A stretch of DNA of 64,000 bases from Blautia hansenii DSM 20583 (GTDB lineage: Bacteria > Bacillota > Clostridia > Lachnospirales > Lachnospiraceae), in contig NZ_CP022413.2 of assembly GCF_002222595.2 (NCBI RefSeq), positions 1,132,001 to 1,196,000 of the forward strand, in the 5' to 3' direction. Every line of letters begins with the position of its first letter. The first letter of the stretch is position 1. Made by a program: the position numbers and the translations under genes. Shown piece after piece: positions 8,978-18,138 of this stretch. The notes beneath the pieces were generated by a model. That model made no database searches. It saw only the letters and a list, made by a program, of their open reading frames with translations, and was not told the DNA's origin.

Positions 8978-9457
8978 TTATTTCGGATAAACCAGTCTTT
9001 CTTCAGAAATATTGAAAAGAACATGGTTTAAATATCTATCTGCCAGCCAGTTTGCCATATTCAAATTCATATCCAGATAGTTTCCGCAGTCTTTTGCGGA
9101 AGCTCCCGGCACTTCATCGTGGAAATCACGGATAAAGATAAACATTTCTGTAATAAGAGGAACAATATCCTTAGACTCATAATCTCCTGCCAGAAGAAGG
9201 TAGAAGCCTGTACGACATCCCATAGGTCCAAAATAGATTACTTTATCAGAAAAAGTTTTATGGTTTCTTAAAAAAGTAGCCCCCAGATGTTCGATAGTAT
9301 GTACTTCGGCAGTATTCATAACTGGTTCTTCGTTGGGAGAAGTCATGCGTAAATCAAAAGTAGTAATAACTTCTCTTCCCACAAAATCCTTGCGAGATAC
9401 ATAAATTCCCGGCTGAAGCTTTATATGATCAATAGTGAAGCTTGCGATTTTTTCCAT
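8978..9457 (-). CDS. luxS: S-ribosylhomocysteine lyase
   Basis: Cleaves S-ribosylhomocysteine to homocysteine and the AI-2 precursor DPD, closing the activated methyl cycle. The 159-residue protein has the metal site H53-x-x-E56-H57 in HTIEHLGATFLRN plus C124 in AKDCGNYLD, and the catalytic cysteine C81 in GPMGCRTG. I start it at MEKIASFTIDH, preceded by AGAGAGGA; upstream in-frame codons extend beyond the family's N terminus. No pfs/mtnN or metabolic partner lies next to it. It is transcribed divergently from trpS. Confidence 0.97.
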   Translation of the reverse strand: MEKIASFTIDHIKLQPGIYVSRKDFVGREVITTFDLRMTSPNEEPVMNTAEVHTIEHLGATFLRNHKTFSDKVIYFGPMGCRTGFYLLLAGDYESKDIVPLITEMFIFIRDFHDEVPGASAKDCGNYLDMNLNMANWLADRYLNHVLFNISEERLVYPK

Positions 9458-9491
9458 ATTTTTAATCCTCTCTTTTTGTAATAGTGACTTT

Positions 9492-9520
9492 ATTATAAAC
9501 ATTTTCGAGGTTGGAAGCAA
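9492..9520 (-). promoter_or_regulatory. Promoter of luxS
   Basis: On the minus strand TTGCTT (9515-9520), 17-nt spacer, TATAAT (9492-9497), about 35 bases before the luxS start. It lies just beside the trpS promoter on the other strand. Confidence 0.8.
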
Positions 9521-9527
9521 GCAATAG

Positions 9528-9556
9528 TTGCTGACAAAGATAAAACGTGCTAGAAT
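9528..9556 (+). promoter_or_regulatory. Promoter of trpS
   Basis: TTGCTG (9528-9533), 17-nt spacer, TAGAAT (9551-9556), 40 bases before the trpS ATG. The leader is too short for a T-box. Confidence 0.75.
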
Positions 9557-9596
9557 AATTAAATAAGGGAAATTGTAGTAGTTGGAGGACAGAAAG

Positions 9597-10601
9597 ATGA
9601 TAAATGATAAGAAAGTTTTATTCAGTGGTATGCAGGCAACCGGAAACCTGACATTGGGAAATTATCTGGGAGCGCTGAAAAACTGGGTAACCTTAAATGA
9701 CGAATATGAATGTTTTTACAGCGTGGTAGATATGCACTCTATTACTGTACGACAGGACCCGGCTACTCTTAGAAAAAGAGCAAGGGCTTTATTGACTTTA
9801 TACATTGCAGCAGGACTTGATCCAAAGAAAAACTGCATTTATTATCAGTCTCATGTAAGCGGACATGCAGAGCTGGCATGGATTTTAAATTGCTTTACTT
9901 ATATGGGCGAATTAAACCGTATGACACAGTTTAAGGACAAGGCTGCAAAACACGCAGATAATATCAATGCGGGGCTGTTTACTTATCCGGTGCTTATGGC
10001 TGCCGATATTTTACTGTATCAGGCAGATGTAGTTCCGGTGGGGATTGACCAGATGCAGCATTTGGAGCTGACAAGAGATATTGCCACTCGTTTTAACAAT
10101 ATTTACGGAGACGTATTTACGATACCGGAGGCGTATATCGGTAAGGTAGGAGCGAAAATCATGAGTCTTCAGGAACCGTCCAAGAAAATGTCAAAATCAG
10201 ATGAAAATCCAAACGGGAGCATTTATCTCATGGACGATCCGGATACTATTATGAGAAAATGCAAACGTGCTGTGACGGACTCTGAAGCATGTATTGCTTA
10301 TCGTGATGAACAGCCGGGAATTAAAAATCTGATTGATATTTATTGTGCATGTTTGAATAAAACATCACAGGAAGCAGTAAAGGAATTTGAAGGAAAAGGC
10401 TACGGTGAGCTGAAAATGGCAGTGGGAGAAGCAGTTGTCAGCGTATTAAAACCATTGCAGGATGAAGTAGCCAGACTGGAGAAAGAGAAAGCATATCTTG
10501 ACTCTATTATTAAAGAAAATGGTGAAAAAGCGCAGTATTTTGCAAACAAAACATTGAGAAAGGTACAGCGCAAGGTGGGATTTCCTGATAGAATTCGTTA
10601 A
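9597..10601 (+). CDS. trpS: Tryptophanyl-tRNA synthetase
   Basis: Class Ic synthetase of 334 residues that charges tRNA-Trp. The N terminus carries the HIGH-equivalent segment [13 protein letters not shown] and, near residue 195, [14 protein letters not shown], the KMSKS loop. The [26 protein letters not shown]-type substrate pocket is intact (seen as [16 protein letters not shown] then QHLELTRD). Start chosen at the ATG eight bases after GGAGG. A heme-domain gene follows 17 bp downstream and may be co-transcribed. Confidence 0.96.
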   Translation: [334 protein letters not shown]

Positions 10602-10618
10602 GAACGGGAGGTGTCTTT

Positions 10619-11113
10619 ATGACTGTTGAAGAAGTAATTACAGTATTGGCAATGCAGGAAGAAATTTTACAATTTAATCATTTTACCAACGAGGACGCAT
10701 GGGAATTAGGTAATTTGTTGGTAGCAGAGGCAAAAAAACGTGGCTTGGACACAGCAGTGGAAATCCGTCTGAACAATGGTTATACGGTATTTAAGTATGC
10801 AGGAAACGGAACGACCTTAAATAACGAGGAATGGATGAATAAAATGTTTGCCACTGTAAAGAGGATGGAGAAAAGTACCATGCTTTTGTACAGTGAGTTA
10901 AAACGCAGCGAAGAAGCTTTAGCGGAAATCGGACTCGACGAAAGGGAATACTCTTGTTTGGGAGGAGGATTTCCTATACGTGTGGAAGAGGTGGGAGTAA
11001 TCGGAGTGATTATGGTCTCCAATCAAAGTCACTTTATCAACCACGATATTATTGTAAAAGCAGTAAGCAGATATCTTCATATTGATGAAGTGCCGAGAAT
11101 TCGGGCATTGTAA
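10619..11113 (+). CDS. Heme-degrading-domain (HbpS/GlcG-like, UPF0303) protein
   Basis: A 164-residue cytoplasmic protein of the Haem_degrading/UPF0303 family. Typical features are the central EIRLNNGYTVFKYAGNGTT strand region, the WMNKMFATVKRM helix and the C-terminal GGGFPIRVEEVGVIGVIMVSN beta segment. The fold is known from HbpS-like proteins; activity on heme is not established for this branch, so the name describes the family only. It sits 17 bp after trpS and ahead of a strong terminator. Confidence 0.75.
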   Translation: MTVEEVITVLAMQEEILQFNHFTNEDAWELGNLLVAEAKKRGLDTAVEIRLNNGYTVFKYAGNGTTLNNEEWMNKMFATVKRMEKSTMLLYSELKRSEEALAEIGLDEREYSCLGGGFPIRVEEVGVIGVIMVSNQSHFINHDIIVKAVSRYLHIDEVPRIRAL

Positions 11114-11122
11114 ATTTGACAG

Positions 11123-11170
11123 AAGAATGTTGCATGAAATAATATGAGTTTTGTGCAGCATTCTTTTTTT
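11123..11170 (+). terminator. Long hairpin terminator
   Basis: AAGAATGTTGCATGAAA (11123-11139) pairs over all 17 positions, counting GU, with TTTTGTGCAGCATTCTT (11149-11165), followed by a T-run. It shares the TTGyATGAAA core with the hairpins at 2533 and 24706. Confidence 0.85.
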
Positions 11171-11202
11171 ATGAAAAGTGGAGAAAAATTTTCAGAATAA
11201 AA

Positions 11203-11231
11203 TTGACATTCTTCATCAATGATTATAAAAT
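11203..11231 (+). promoter_or_regulatory. Promoter of the 152-residue membrane protein gene
   Basis: TTGACA (11203-11208), 17-nt spacer, TAAAAT (11226-11231), with the start codon about 30 bases further and a clear AGGAGG before it. Confidence 0.75.
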
Positions 11232-11262
11232 GAAAACAAATTTATCTTAGGAGGAAAAGAGT

Positions 11263-11721
11263 ATGACAAAAAAAGCGCCGGGAAGAACCTTTTTAATGGT
11301 CGTAGGTATCTTTTTAATTATTGGTAGTATATCCAGTATTATTACCAGCGCCATGAATTTTGTAATGATGGGGCAGGAAGAATTTATGCCGATTTTGGAG
11401 CAGACCTTGCAGCAGGCAGGAATTACCAAAACAACCTTTCAGGTTACGATTGTTTTAACTGCAATACAGGGCGTTATCAATATGGTGGCAGGTATTATCG
11501 GAGTTGCAAACAGCAAGAAAATCGAAAAGGCATCTCTTTGCTATATTTGCGGGATTGTTTTGATTGTGTATGCTTTAATTTGCAATGCGTACAGCGCTTT
11601 TAGCGGTGCATTTAGCATCTTTTCAGTGATTTTCTCATTAATTCTTCCATTATTGTATTTCTGGGGTGCATTAAAGAACCGTCAGGCATTGCAGGAAGAA
11701 CAGGGAATTGTTGTAAAATAG
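11263..11721 (+). CDS. Small four-helix membrane protein of unknown function
   Basis: I do not recognise a family. The 152 residues hold four predicted membrane segments: FLMVVGIFLIIGSISSIITS (~9-28), a second near 60-80 (VTIVLTAIQGVINMVAGIIG), a third ~92-110 (CYICGIVLIVYALICNAY) and a fourth ~115-137 (FSIFSVIFSLILPLLYFWGAL). The N terminus is basic (TKKAPGR) and the tail is short and cytoplasmic or external. It has its own promoter and is followed by a hairpin, so it is probably monocistronic. It may act with the ABC transporter downstream, but nothing in the sequence proves this. Confidence 0.75.
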   Translation: MTKKAPGRTFLMVVGIFLIIGSISSIITSAMNFVMMGQEEFMPILEQTLQQAGITKTTFQVTIVLTAIQGVINMVAGIIGVANSKKIEKASLCYICGIVLIVYALICNAYSAFSGAFSIFSVIFSLILPLLYFWGALKNRQALQEEQGIVVK

Positions 11722-11743
11722 GCAGAATGAGGTAGCAGGTGCG

Positions 11744-11778
11744 GGACAAAACGGGAGGGGTTCTGTTTTGTCCTGTTC
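11744..11778 (+). terminator. Hairpin between the membrane protein gene and the ABC set
   Basis: GGACAAAAC (11744-11752) pairs exactly with GTTTTGTCC (11765-11773). The T-rich tract after it is interrupted (TGTTCTTATATTT), so it may be a partial terminator or a transcript-stabilising hairpin. Confidence 0.55.
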
Positions 11779-11808
11779 TTATATTTAAGAAAGATAAGAG
11801 GAGAGAGT

Positions 11809-12543
11809 ATGGAACATTTAATTAAAGTAATGGATTTATGTAAAATTTATAATCCGGGGGAAAATGAAGTACGGGCATTGGACCATGTGAATTTGGAAAT
11901 TGACAGAGGAGAATTTGTTGCTATTATCGGGCAGTCCGGTTCAGGAAAATCAACATTTATGAATATGCTCGGCTGTCTGGATATTCCTACATCAGGAAAA
12001 TATTATTTAAACGGCACAGATGTCTCAACCATGTCCGATAATGAATTATCCTTAGTCAGAAACAAAGAAATCGGATTTATCTTTCAGGGATTTAACTTAA
12101 TTCCTAACCTTACAGCAGTGGAAAACGTAGAGCTGCCGTTGATTTACAGAGGAATTGACAAGAAAGAGAGAAGAAAACTGGCAACAGAGGCATTGGAAAT
12201 GGTAGGGTTAAGTCACAGAATACACCATAAACCATCTGAGATGTCAGGAGGACAGCAGCAGCGTGTAGCGATTGCCAGAGCCATAGCGGCAAAACCGCCG
12301 GTTATTTTGGCAGACGAGCCTACGGGAAATCTGGACTCTGCTTCCAGTAAGGAAATTTTAAATATTTTGAAAAATCTTCACAAGGACGGCAGAACCGTCA
12401 TTTTGATTACACATGATGACGGAATTGCAGCCAGAGCAAAACGTGTGGTAAGAATTATGGATGGAAAAATAGAATCAGACAGAATAAATCCGGAATATGA
12501 AAAAGTGGAGGAAGTACATGAAGACAAAGACTCTGAAGAATAA
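11809..12543 (+). CDS. ABC transporter ATP-binding protein, MacB/LolD family
   Basis: Cytoplasmic ATPase of 244 residues powering the membrane protein encoded two genes on. Walker [10 protein letters not shown] (~residues 43-51), signature [14 protein letters not shown], Walker [13 protein letters not shown] and the switch histidine in LITHDD are all present. The C-terminal acidic tail ([11 protein letters not shown]) is encoded in the overlap with the adaptor gene, 26 bp. The trio ATPase-adaptor-FtsX permease is the MacAB-type export arrangement used for peptides, antibiotics or lipoproteins; the substrate here is unknown. Confidence 0.93.
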   Translation: MEHLIKVMDLCKIYNPGENEVRALDHVNLEIDRGEFVAIIGQSGSGKSTFMNMLGCLDIPTSGKYYLNGTDVSTMSDNELSLVRNKEIGFIFQGFNLIPNLTAVENVELPLIYRGIDKKERRKLATEALEMVGLSHRIHHKPSEMSGGQQQRVAIARAIAAKPPVILADEPTGNLDSASSKEILNILKNLHKDGRTVILITHDDGIAARAKRVVRIMDGKIESDRINPEYEKVEEVHEDKDSEE

Positions 12544-14086
12544 AAATACGGTTATGTTGATTACTCTTGGAATTGTGGCAGTTGTATTGGTTCTTCTGGC
12601 AATTATCGGGAATATGCGAAAGGGAGGAAAAGGCACAGAACCTGTTGTAGAAGTTATTTCAGTAGAAAAGGGAGACGTTCGTCAGGAAATCGAAGCATCC
12701 GGCAATGTGGAGAGTGAATGGAAAAAAACATTTTATTCTCCGGTAAATGCGACCATTGAAAACATGACAGTGGAGGCTGGTGACAGCGTAGAAGCGGGAC
12801 AGAAGCTGATTGCATTTAATGTGGATAATTTAGAGGCAGACAATCAGAAGGCAGAGCTTACAGCTAGAACAGGCAAATTAGAGCTGGAGGATGCACAGGA
12901 ACAGGCAAATCAGGCGGCTTCTAAGGTTGCAGAAGCAAAAGCAGATATTCCGAAATTAGAAAAACAAATTGAAAATAAGAAGAATAAACTTTCTGATTTA
13001 AGACAGCAGATTGCAGAAACACAGAAAAATGCACAGGCACAGGTGCAGGAAGAGGTAGAAAGTGCATATCAGGCAGCCGTGCTGGCAGCAGAAACAAAGT
13101 ATCAGGAAGAAATGGATACTTATAATAACGTTACAAAACCGGAATATGATAAGGAACTGGAAGCTTTAAAGCAGAAAATCAATGAGGGAAAAGGAACGGA
13201 AACAGATAAAGAAGACTATCGTCATTTGTTAGATAATCCTCCGAAGGTTCCGGAATTAGAAGAAGTAAATCCTGCTGATTTTCAAATGACAGGTACGGGA
13301 ATGGCAGATACTTCTGCATTGGAAGCGGAAATGGAGAATGTATCCTCAGAATTAGCTGCCCTTCAGTCTGAGTTGGCATCGAAAGAAGCTTTAGCGCAAT
13401 CTGAAACAACAGGTCTTACAGATGCAGCAAAGGAAAAAATCAGAATTTCCAATAACTTGACAGAGCTTGAAACGAAAAATCTTCAGGAGCTTTTAGAAGA
13501 AGGAAGAAAAGGAATTGAAGCAGAATTTTCCGGTGTTATTTCTGACACTAAGGTAAGTCAGGGAGCTACCGTAACACAGGGAATGGAGCTTTTTACGCTT
13601 CAGAGTATGGATGATGTGTGCGTGGATGCCAGCATTTCAAAATATGATTTTGATAAAGTAAAAGAAGGACAGAAGGCTACGGTAAAATTAGGAGATAAAA
13701 AATACAACGGAACCATAGAGAAGGTAAACCGCATCGCAGTTCCAAATGAAAAGGGAGCTCCAACCATCGGAGTTGTGGTACATATTGATAATCCAGATGA
13801 CGGCATTTTCATTGGTGTAGAAGCGAAGGTAAGTATTCAGGCGGCAGAGGTAAAGAACGTTCCGATTTTGCCGGTGGAGGCAGTCAACATTGGAAAAGAC
13901 GGTTCTTTCTGCTATGTAGTGGAAGACGGAGTGATTAAGAAAAAAGAGATTGAAACAGGCGTGACTTCAGACGCTTTTGTGGAGATTAAAAGTGGGTTAA
14001 AGGACGGAGAACAGGTTCTTACCGATATCGGAAACCACAGCGAAGGTGATAAGGTAAAGGCACAGGAAACCAAGACTGACAAGTAA
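12518..14086 (+). CDS. HlyD/MacA-like membrane-fusion adaptor of the ABC set
   Basis: A 522-residue protein with a single N-terminal membrane anchor (VMLITLGIVAVVLVLLAIIGN) and the adaptor layout: first half of a lipoyl/barrel-sandwich domain from ~55, a long helical hairpin rich in Glu, Lys, Gln and Ala (~100-310), the second lipoyl half beginning GVISDTKVSQGATVTQG, and a C-terminal beta-barrel. In a Gram-positive it would extend across the wall space from the permease. Start placed at the ATG after GGAGGAAGTAC, inside the ATPase gene; an upstream in-frame ATG has no such site. It is 16 bp before the permease gene. Confidence 0.88.
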   Translation: MKTKTLKNKNTVMLITLGIVAVVLVLLAIIGNMRKGGKGTEPVVEVISVEKGDVRQEIEASGNVESEWKKTFYSPVNATIENMTVEAGDSVEAGQKLIAFNVDNLEADNQKAELTARTGKLELEDAQEQANQAASKVAEAKADIPKLEKQIENKKNKLSDLRQQIAETQKNAQAQVQEEVESAYQAAVLAAETKYQEEMDTYNNVTKPEYDKELEALKQKINEGKGTETDKEDYRHLLDNPPKVPELEEVNPADFQMTGTGMADTSALEAEMENVSSELAALQSELASKEALAQSETTGLTDAAKEKIRISNNLTELETKNLQELLEEGRKGIEAEFSGVISDTKVSQGATVTQGMELFTLQSMDDVCVDASISKYDFDKVKEGQKATVKLGDKKYNGTIEKVNRIAVPNEKGAPTIGVVVHIDNPDDGIFIGVEAKVSIQAAEVKNVPILPVEAVNIGKDGSFCYVVEDGVIKKKEIETGVTSDAFVEIKSGLKDGEQVLTDIGNHSEGDKVKAQETKTDK

Positions 14087-14102
14087 GAGAAAGGACAGAG
14101 CT

Positions 14103-15338
14103 ATGGGAAATATAATTGAATATGTCAAAATGGCAATTCAGAATATCATTGCCAATAAAGGGCGCTCCTTTCTTACTATGCTGGGAATTATTATAGGAAT
14201 TGCCTCTGTCATTGCTATTGTGTCCATTGGTGAAGGAACGAAAAACCAGATGAACAGCGAAATTGATGCAGCAGGCGGAGGGCAGATATTTATCTATTGC
14301 AGTGATGATGCTATAAAAGAAGACGCATATATGACAGCAGAAGATATGGAAGCCATCCGCAAAATTGATGGTGTGGAAGGAGTTTCCAGCAGCTTTACAA
14401 TTATGGGGGAAACCGTGACAGGAAAAGGAGATTTTTCTGCTACGGTAACCTTGGAAACACAAGATGCTCCTATTGTCAATAATCTTGCTTTGAAAAGAGG
14501 AACTTATTTTACAGAGGCAGATGTGGCAGAAGGACGAAACGTATGTGTGATTTCCGACACCGATGCAAAGCGTTTGTTTGGTTCAGACGATGTCATTGGC
14601 ATGGATATTGACGTGCAGTGTTATGATTTGACAAAAAGCTTTCGCATTGTAGGTATTACCACACAGAAAGAAAACGGAACTTTTGTAAGCTATACCTATG
14701 AGGGAATGCCGGTGACGCTTTCTGTTCCTTATACTGCGGCAGTAGATTTTGTGGGAGATACAGCAGATGAGTTTACCAGTATGGTCGTACAGGCAGATAA
14801 GAAAATGGACTCTCAGGCGATTTCGAAAGAGGTGATTAAAACCTTGGAAAAGAGACATCAGTCAGCAGGAGAGGACTATTATCAGCTTCAGAGCTTTCAG
14901 GATGTTATGAAAATGATGAATGATATGCTCGGTATGGTAACGGCATTTATTTCCTTTGTAGCGGGAATTTCTCTGCTGGTAGGCGGTATCGGGGTTATGA
15001 ATATTATGCTGGTATCTGTAACAGAGAGGACAAGGGAAATCGGTATTCGAAAAGCGCTGGGAGCAAAGACGTCTTCCATTATGATGCAGTTTCTGGCGGA
15101 GTCCGCAATCCTTACCGTCATTGGCGGAATAATCGGAATTGTTTTAGGAATAGCAGGGGGATATGGAATTTGTTCTGTGATGAGCTCAGTGCAGGGCATG
15201 ACCATTACTCCGGGAATTAACGCTGCTACCATTATTGCGGCAACCTTGTTTTCCTGTGCGGTAGGTATTTTCTTTGGTATTTATCCGGCAAAGAAAGCAG
15301 CAGCATTAAGTCCTATCGAAGCCTTACGAAGAAACTAA
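14103..15338 (+). CDS. MacB/FtsX-like ABC transporter permease
   Basis: A 411-residue integral membrane protein. One helix lies near residues 20-45 (SFLTMLGIIIGIASVIAIV), followed by a large extracytoplasmic MacB_PCD-type domain (~50-270) and three C-terminal helices forming the FtsX domain, with the hallmark GGIGVMNIMLVSVTERTREI and IGIRKALGA. It is the last gene of the export trio. Its last four bases overlap the convergent RluA-family gene, leaving no room for an independent intergenic terminator. Confidence 0.92.
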   Translation: MGNIIEYVKMAIQNIIANKGRSFLTMLGIIIGIASVIAIVSIGEGTKNQMNSEIDAAGGGQIFIYCSDDAIKEDAYMTAEDMEAIRKIDGVEGVSSSFTIMGETVTGKGDFSATVTLETQDAPIVNNLALKRGTYFTEADVAEGRNVCVISDTDAKRLFGSDDVIGMDIDVQCYDLTKSFRIVGITTQKENGTFVSYTYEGMPVTLSVPYTAAVDFVGDTADEFTSMVVQADKKMDSQAISKEVIKTLEKRHQSAGEDYYQLQSFQDVMKMMNDMLGMVTAFISFVAGISLLVGGIGVMNIMLVSVTERTREIGIRKALGAKTSSIMMQFLAESAILTVIGGIIGIVLGIAGGYGICSVMSSVQGMTITPGINAATIIAATLFSCAVGIFFGIYPAKKAAALSPIEALRRN

Positions 15339-16219
15339 AAAAGACTTGCCATATCCTCTGGAAGGGGAGCTGAGAATTTCATAGGCTGCCCTGTAAGGGG
15401 ATGTATAAAGCTTAAAGAATAAGAATGGAGAGCAACACGCTGTATTCTGGAAAAATCAGGATTGTAGAGATAATCTCCTAAAAGGGGATTTCCCATATAT
15501 TTTGCGTGAACACGAATTTGATGTGTTCGGCCTGTTTCCAGAGAGAGCTTTAAAAGGGAATAATCTTCTTTTGAAGCCACTACCTGATAATTGGTAACGG
15601 CACGCTCTCCGTTTATAAAATCTACACAGCGCTCAATAGCAGAATTTTCTTTTCGTGCTATGGGCGCTGTAATGGTATCTGCTTCTTTTTTTGGAATACC
15701 GAATACCACAGCCAGATAAGTGCGGTGGATTTCTCTGGCTTTCATTTGGTTGGAAAGAATGGAGGCGCTCAGGGCATTTTTTGCAATAATGAGAAGTCCG
15801 GTAGTATCCCTGTCAAGGCGGTTAATACAGCGGAACACAAAGGTTTCCCCCTGTACCTGATAATAATGGGCAATTCCGTTTGCAAGAGTATTGTCATAAT
15901 TGTTGATAGAAGGATGAACAGGCATATCGGCAGGCTTGTTTACCAGCAGAATATCTTCATCTTCGTATACAATATCAAGGGGAAGGGCAACAGGGACAAT
16001 GTGTTCGGAAGGGGCTTCTTCTAAAAGTCGGATGGTAACAATGTCATTGACTTTTAAAGGCGTGCGGACATAAGCCCATTCATTGTTTACCAGAATACCT
16101 TTTTGTGTTTTCTTTAGCTGTATGATAATCTGTCGGGAAAATTCCTTGGATTTCAGAAATTCGCCTACGGTGCAGGGGAGATTTTCTTTTGTTATGGTAT
16201 ATTGAAAAATACGGTTCAT
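15335..16219 (-). CDS. RluA-family RNA pseudouridine synthase
   Basis: Converts uridine to pseudouridine in rRNA or tRNA. The 294-residue protein has an N-terminal S4-like RNA-binding region (~15-65), then the catalytic domain with NRLDRDTTGLLIIAKN, where the aspartate of RLDRDTTG is catalytic, and the LETGRTHQIRVH motif. These place it in the RluA/RluC/RluD group; which uridine it modifies cannot be told. The start follows AAGGAG. It is transcribed alone, opposite to the ABC permease. Confidence 0.9.
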   Translation of the reverse strand: MNRIFQYTITKENLPCTVGEFLKSKEFSRQIIIQLKKTQKGILVNNEWAYVRTPLKVNDIVTIRLLEEAPSEHIVPVALPLDIVYEDEDILLVNKPADMPVHPSINNYDNTLANGIAHYYQVQGETFVFRCINRLDRDTTGLLIIAKNALSASILSNQMKAREIHRTYLAVVFGIPKKEADTITAPIARKENSAIERCVDFINGERAVTNYQVVASKEDYSLLKLSLETGRTHQIRVHAKYMGNPLLGDYLYNPDFSRIQRVALHSYSLSFIHPLTGQPMKFSAPLPEDMASLF

Positions 16220-16230
16220 TGATACTCCTT

Positions 16231-16271
16231 AAAAAAGGGGCGTGCAAACGGCTGCATTCCCCTTTTTTTTT
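16231..16271 (-). terminator. Terminator of the polyamine transport operon
   Basis: AAAAGGGG with inner TGCA pairs with TGCA and CCCCTTTT around loop AACGGC-like sequence. Both strands end in A/T runs, so it can work in either direction; on the minus strand it closes the pot operon. Confidence 0.8.
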
Positions 16272-18138
16272 ATTTTGATTTTACTTTGTTCCACAATTCA
16301 TTGTAATAGCTGTCTACATCATCTCCCAAGAATTGGAAGGTTTCGCAGTTGCTTAAATCTTCCGGCTCAGGGAACAGAATTTTGCTGTTTCTGATTTCTT
16401 CATCTTCAATCATTTCTCTGGCTTTCAGGTTTGGTGTAGAGTAGGTAAGATATTCAAAGTTCATAAGTGCAATTTCCGGACGGCACATAAAATTGATGAA
16501 TTTTTCGGCATTTTCTTTGTTCTGGGCATTTTTCGGAATAACCCATGAGTCAATCCATACGTTAGAGCCTTCTTTTGGGATGACGTATTCCAAATCGGGA
16601 TTTTCCCGTTTGGTATATCCTGCTTCGCCAGAATAGATAACGCCAAGAGCAGCTTCATTTCCAATCATTTTATCTCTTACCTGATCCACTACATAAGCCT
16701 GTACCAGAGGCTTTTGCTCCATTAAATCTTCCGCAGCGGCAGCAAGCTGGTCTACCTCTGTGGAATTGATGGAATGGCCAAGACGTTTTAACGCAACGGC
16801 AAAGGCATCTCTCACAGAGTCCTGCATCAGAATACTGTCTTTGTATTTGGGATTCCATAAAATATCCCAACTGTCTACGGGCTCTTTTACCATGGATTTA
16901 TTATACAAAATACCCACAGTTCCTACACAATAAGGCACAGAGTATTTATTTTTGGGATCAAAGCTCTTTGATTGTTCCATATAAGTAGGGTCCATGTTTT
17001 TTATATTAGGGATATTATCCAAGTTGATTTCTGCCAGCAAATCATTTTCAATCATACGCTGTATCATGTAGTCAGAAGGGCATACCACATCATAAGCGAT
17101 TGCCTGAGAAACAATTTTCGGATACATAATTTCATTTGTTTCGTATTCCTCGTAAGTCACGGAAATGCCGGTTTCTTCTTCAAAAAGCTCAATAGTTTTC
17201 GGGTCCAAATATTCACCCCAGTTATAGACAATAACCTTTTCTCCGGAATGATTTTTCATTGTGTTTAGATTATAGAAAATTCCGCCTATAATTAAAGCCG
17301 CAATTAAAACAGCAGGTACGGCAAAGCAGAAAGTCCGGCGAAAAGCCATTTTTTTGGAGGATTTTTTCACATCCTTTGTCTCCTTTGGACTGGCATTTAC
17401 ACAAATCATAAGAACTAAAACACTAACAAAAAGTAAGGTGGAAAGGGCATACATTTCCGGCCGGATACCCTTTCGTACCTCTGCGTAAATTTTTGTTGAG
17501 AGGGTATCCACACCGGGACCTTTTGTAAAGTGCGTGATAATAAAATCATCTAAGGACATAGTAAATGCCATGAGAAAACCGGACACTACGCCGGGCCAGA
17601 TGTCAGGAAAAACGACTTTAAAAAAAGCGTAAACCGGTCCGGCTCCCAAGTCCTGTGCCGCCTCATAAGTGCTTTTGCTTGTCTGCTTTAATTTAGGCAG
17701 AACGCTTAAAATAACATAAGGAATACAAAAGGTAATATGAGCCAGCAAGATTGTGGAAAATCCAAGAGTGACTCTGCATGCAATAAATAAAAGCATCAGA
17801 GAAATACCGGTTACAATCTCAGAATTTAAAATAGGAATGTTGGTAATTCCCAGCATGACAGTTTTGCCTTTGGACTTCATGGCATTGATACCGATGGAGG
17901 CAGCAGTGCCGATAATAGTTGCAAGAACGGCAGAAACAAGAGCAATCAAAAGCGTATTGTAAAGGGCTGCCATAATTGCCTTATCCTGAAACAGGGAGGA
18001 ATACCAATGAAGGGTAAAACCACCCCATTTTGCACGGGATTTCGAGGCATTAAAAGAAAGTACAATCAAAGTTACAATGGGGGCATACATAAAGAAAAGA
18101 ATGAGCCCAAGATAAATATTTCGTGCAGTCTTTTTCAT
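16270..18138 (-). CDS. potCD: Fused polyamine ABC permease and binding protein (PotC-PotD)
   Basis: One 622-residue frame joins two components of the spermidine/putrescine importer. Residues 1-255 are the PotC permease: helices plus the EAA loop AAQDLGAGPVYAFFKVVFPD that contacts PotA. A basic linker is followed by a new helix (~268-292, VPAVLIAALIIGGIFYN), and from ~300 the PotD-type solute-binding domain runs to the end (VIVYNWGEYLDPKTIELFEEE..., CPSDYMIQRM). The receptor is thus tethered by a membrane helix rather than as a lipoprotein. The stop and start of potB and this gene overlap by one base (TAATG). Substrate choice is inferred from the family. Confidence 0.92.
   Translation of the reverse strand: MKKTARNIYLGLILFFMYAPIVTLIVLSFNASKSRAKWGGFTLHWYSSLFQDKAIMAALYNTLLIALVSAVLATIIGTAASIGINAMKSKGKTVMLGITNIPILNSEIVTGISLMLLFIACRVTLGFSTILLAHITFCIPYVILSVLPKLKQTSKSTYEAAQDLGAGPVYAFFKVVFPDIWPGVVSGFLMAFTMSLDDFIITHFTKGPGVDTLSTKIYAEVRKGIRPEMYALSTLLFVSVLVLMICVNASPKETKDVKKSSKKMAFRRTFCFAVPAVLIAALIIGGIFYNLNTMKNHSGEKVIVYNWGEYLDPKTIELFEEETGISVTYEEYETNEIMYPKIVSQAIAYDVVCPSDYMIQRMIENDLLAEINLDNIPNIKNMDPTYMEQSKSFDPKNKYSVPYCVGTVGILYNKSMVKEPVDSWDILWNPKYKDSILMQDSVRDAFAVALKRLGHSINSTEVDQLAAAAEDLMEQKPLVQAYVVDQVRDKMIGNEAALGVIYSGEAGYTKRENPDLEYVIPKEGSNVWIDSWVIPKNAQNKENAEKFINFMCRPEIALMNFEYLTYSTPNLKAREMIEDEEIRNSKILFPEPEDLSNCETFQFLGDDVDSYYNELWNKVKSK

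Noticed and set aside
9557..9596. Possible T-box leader for trpS
   Set aside because: Only about 30 bases of leader, with no specifier stem or T-box consensus.
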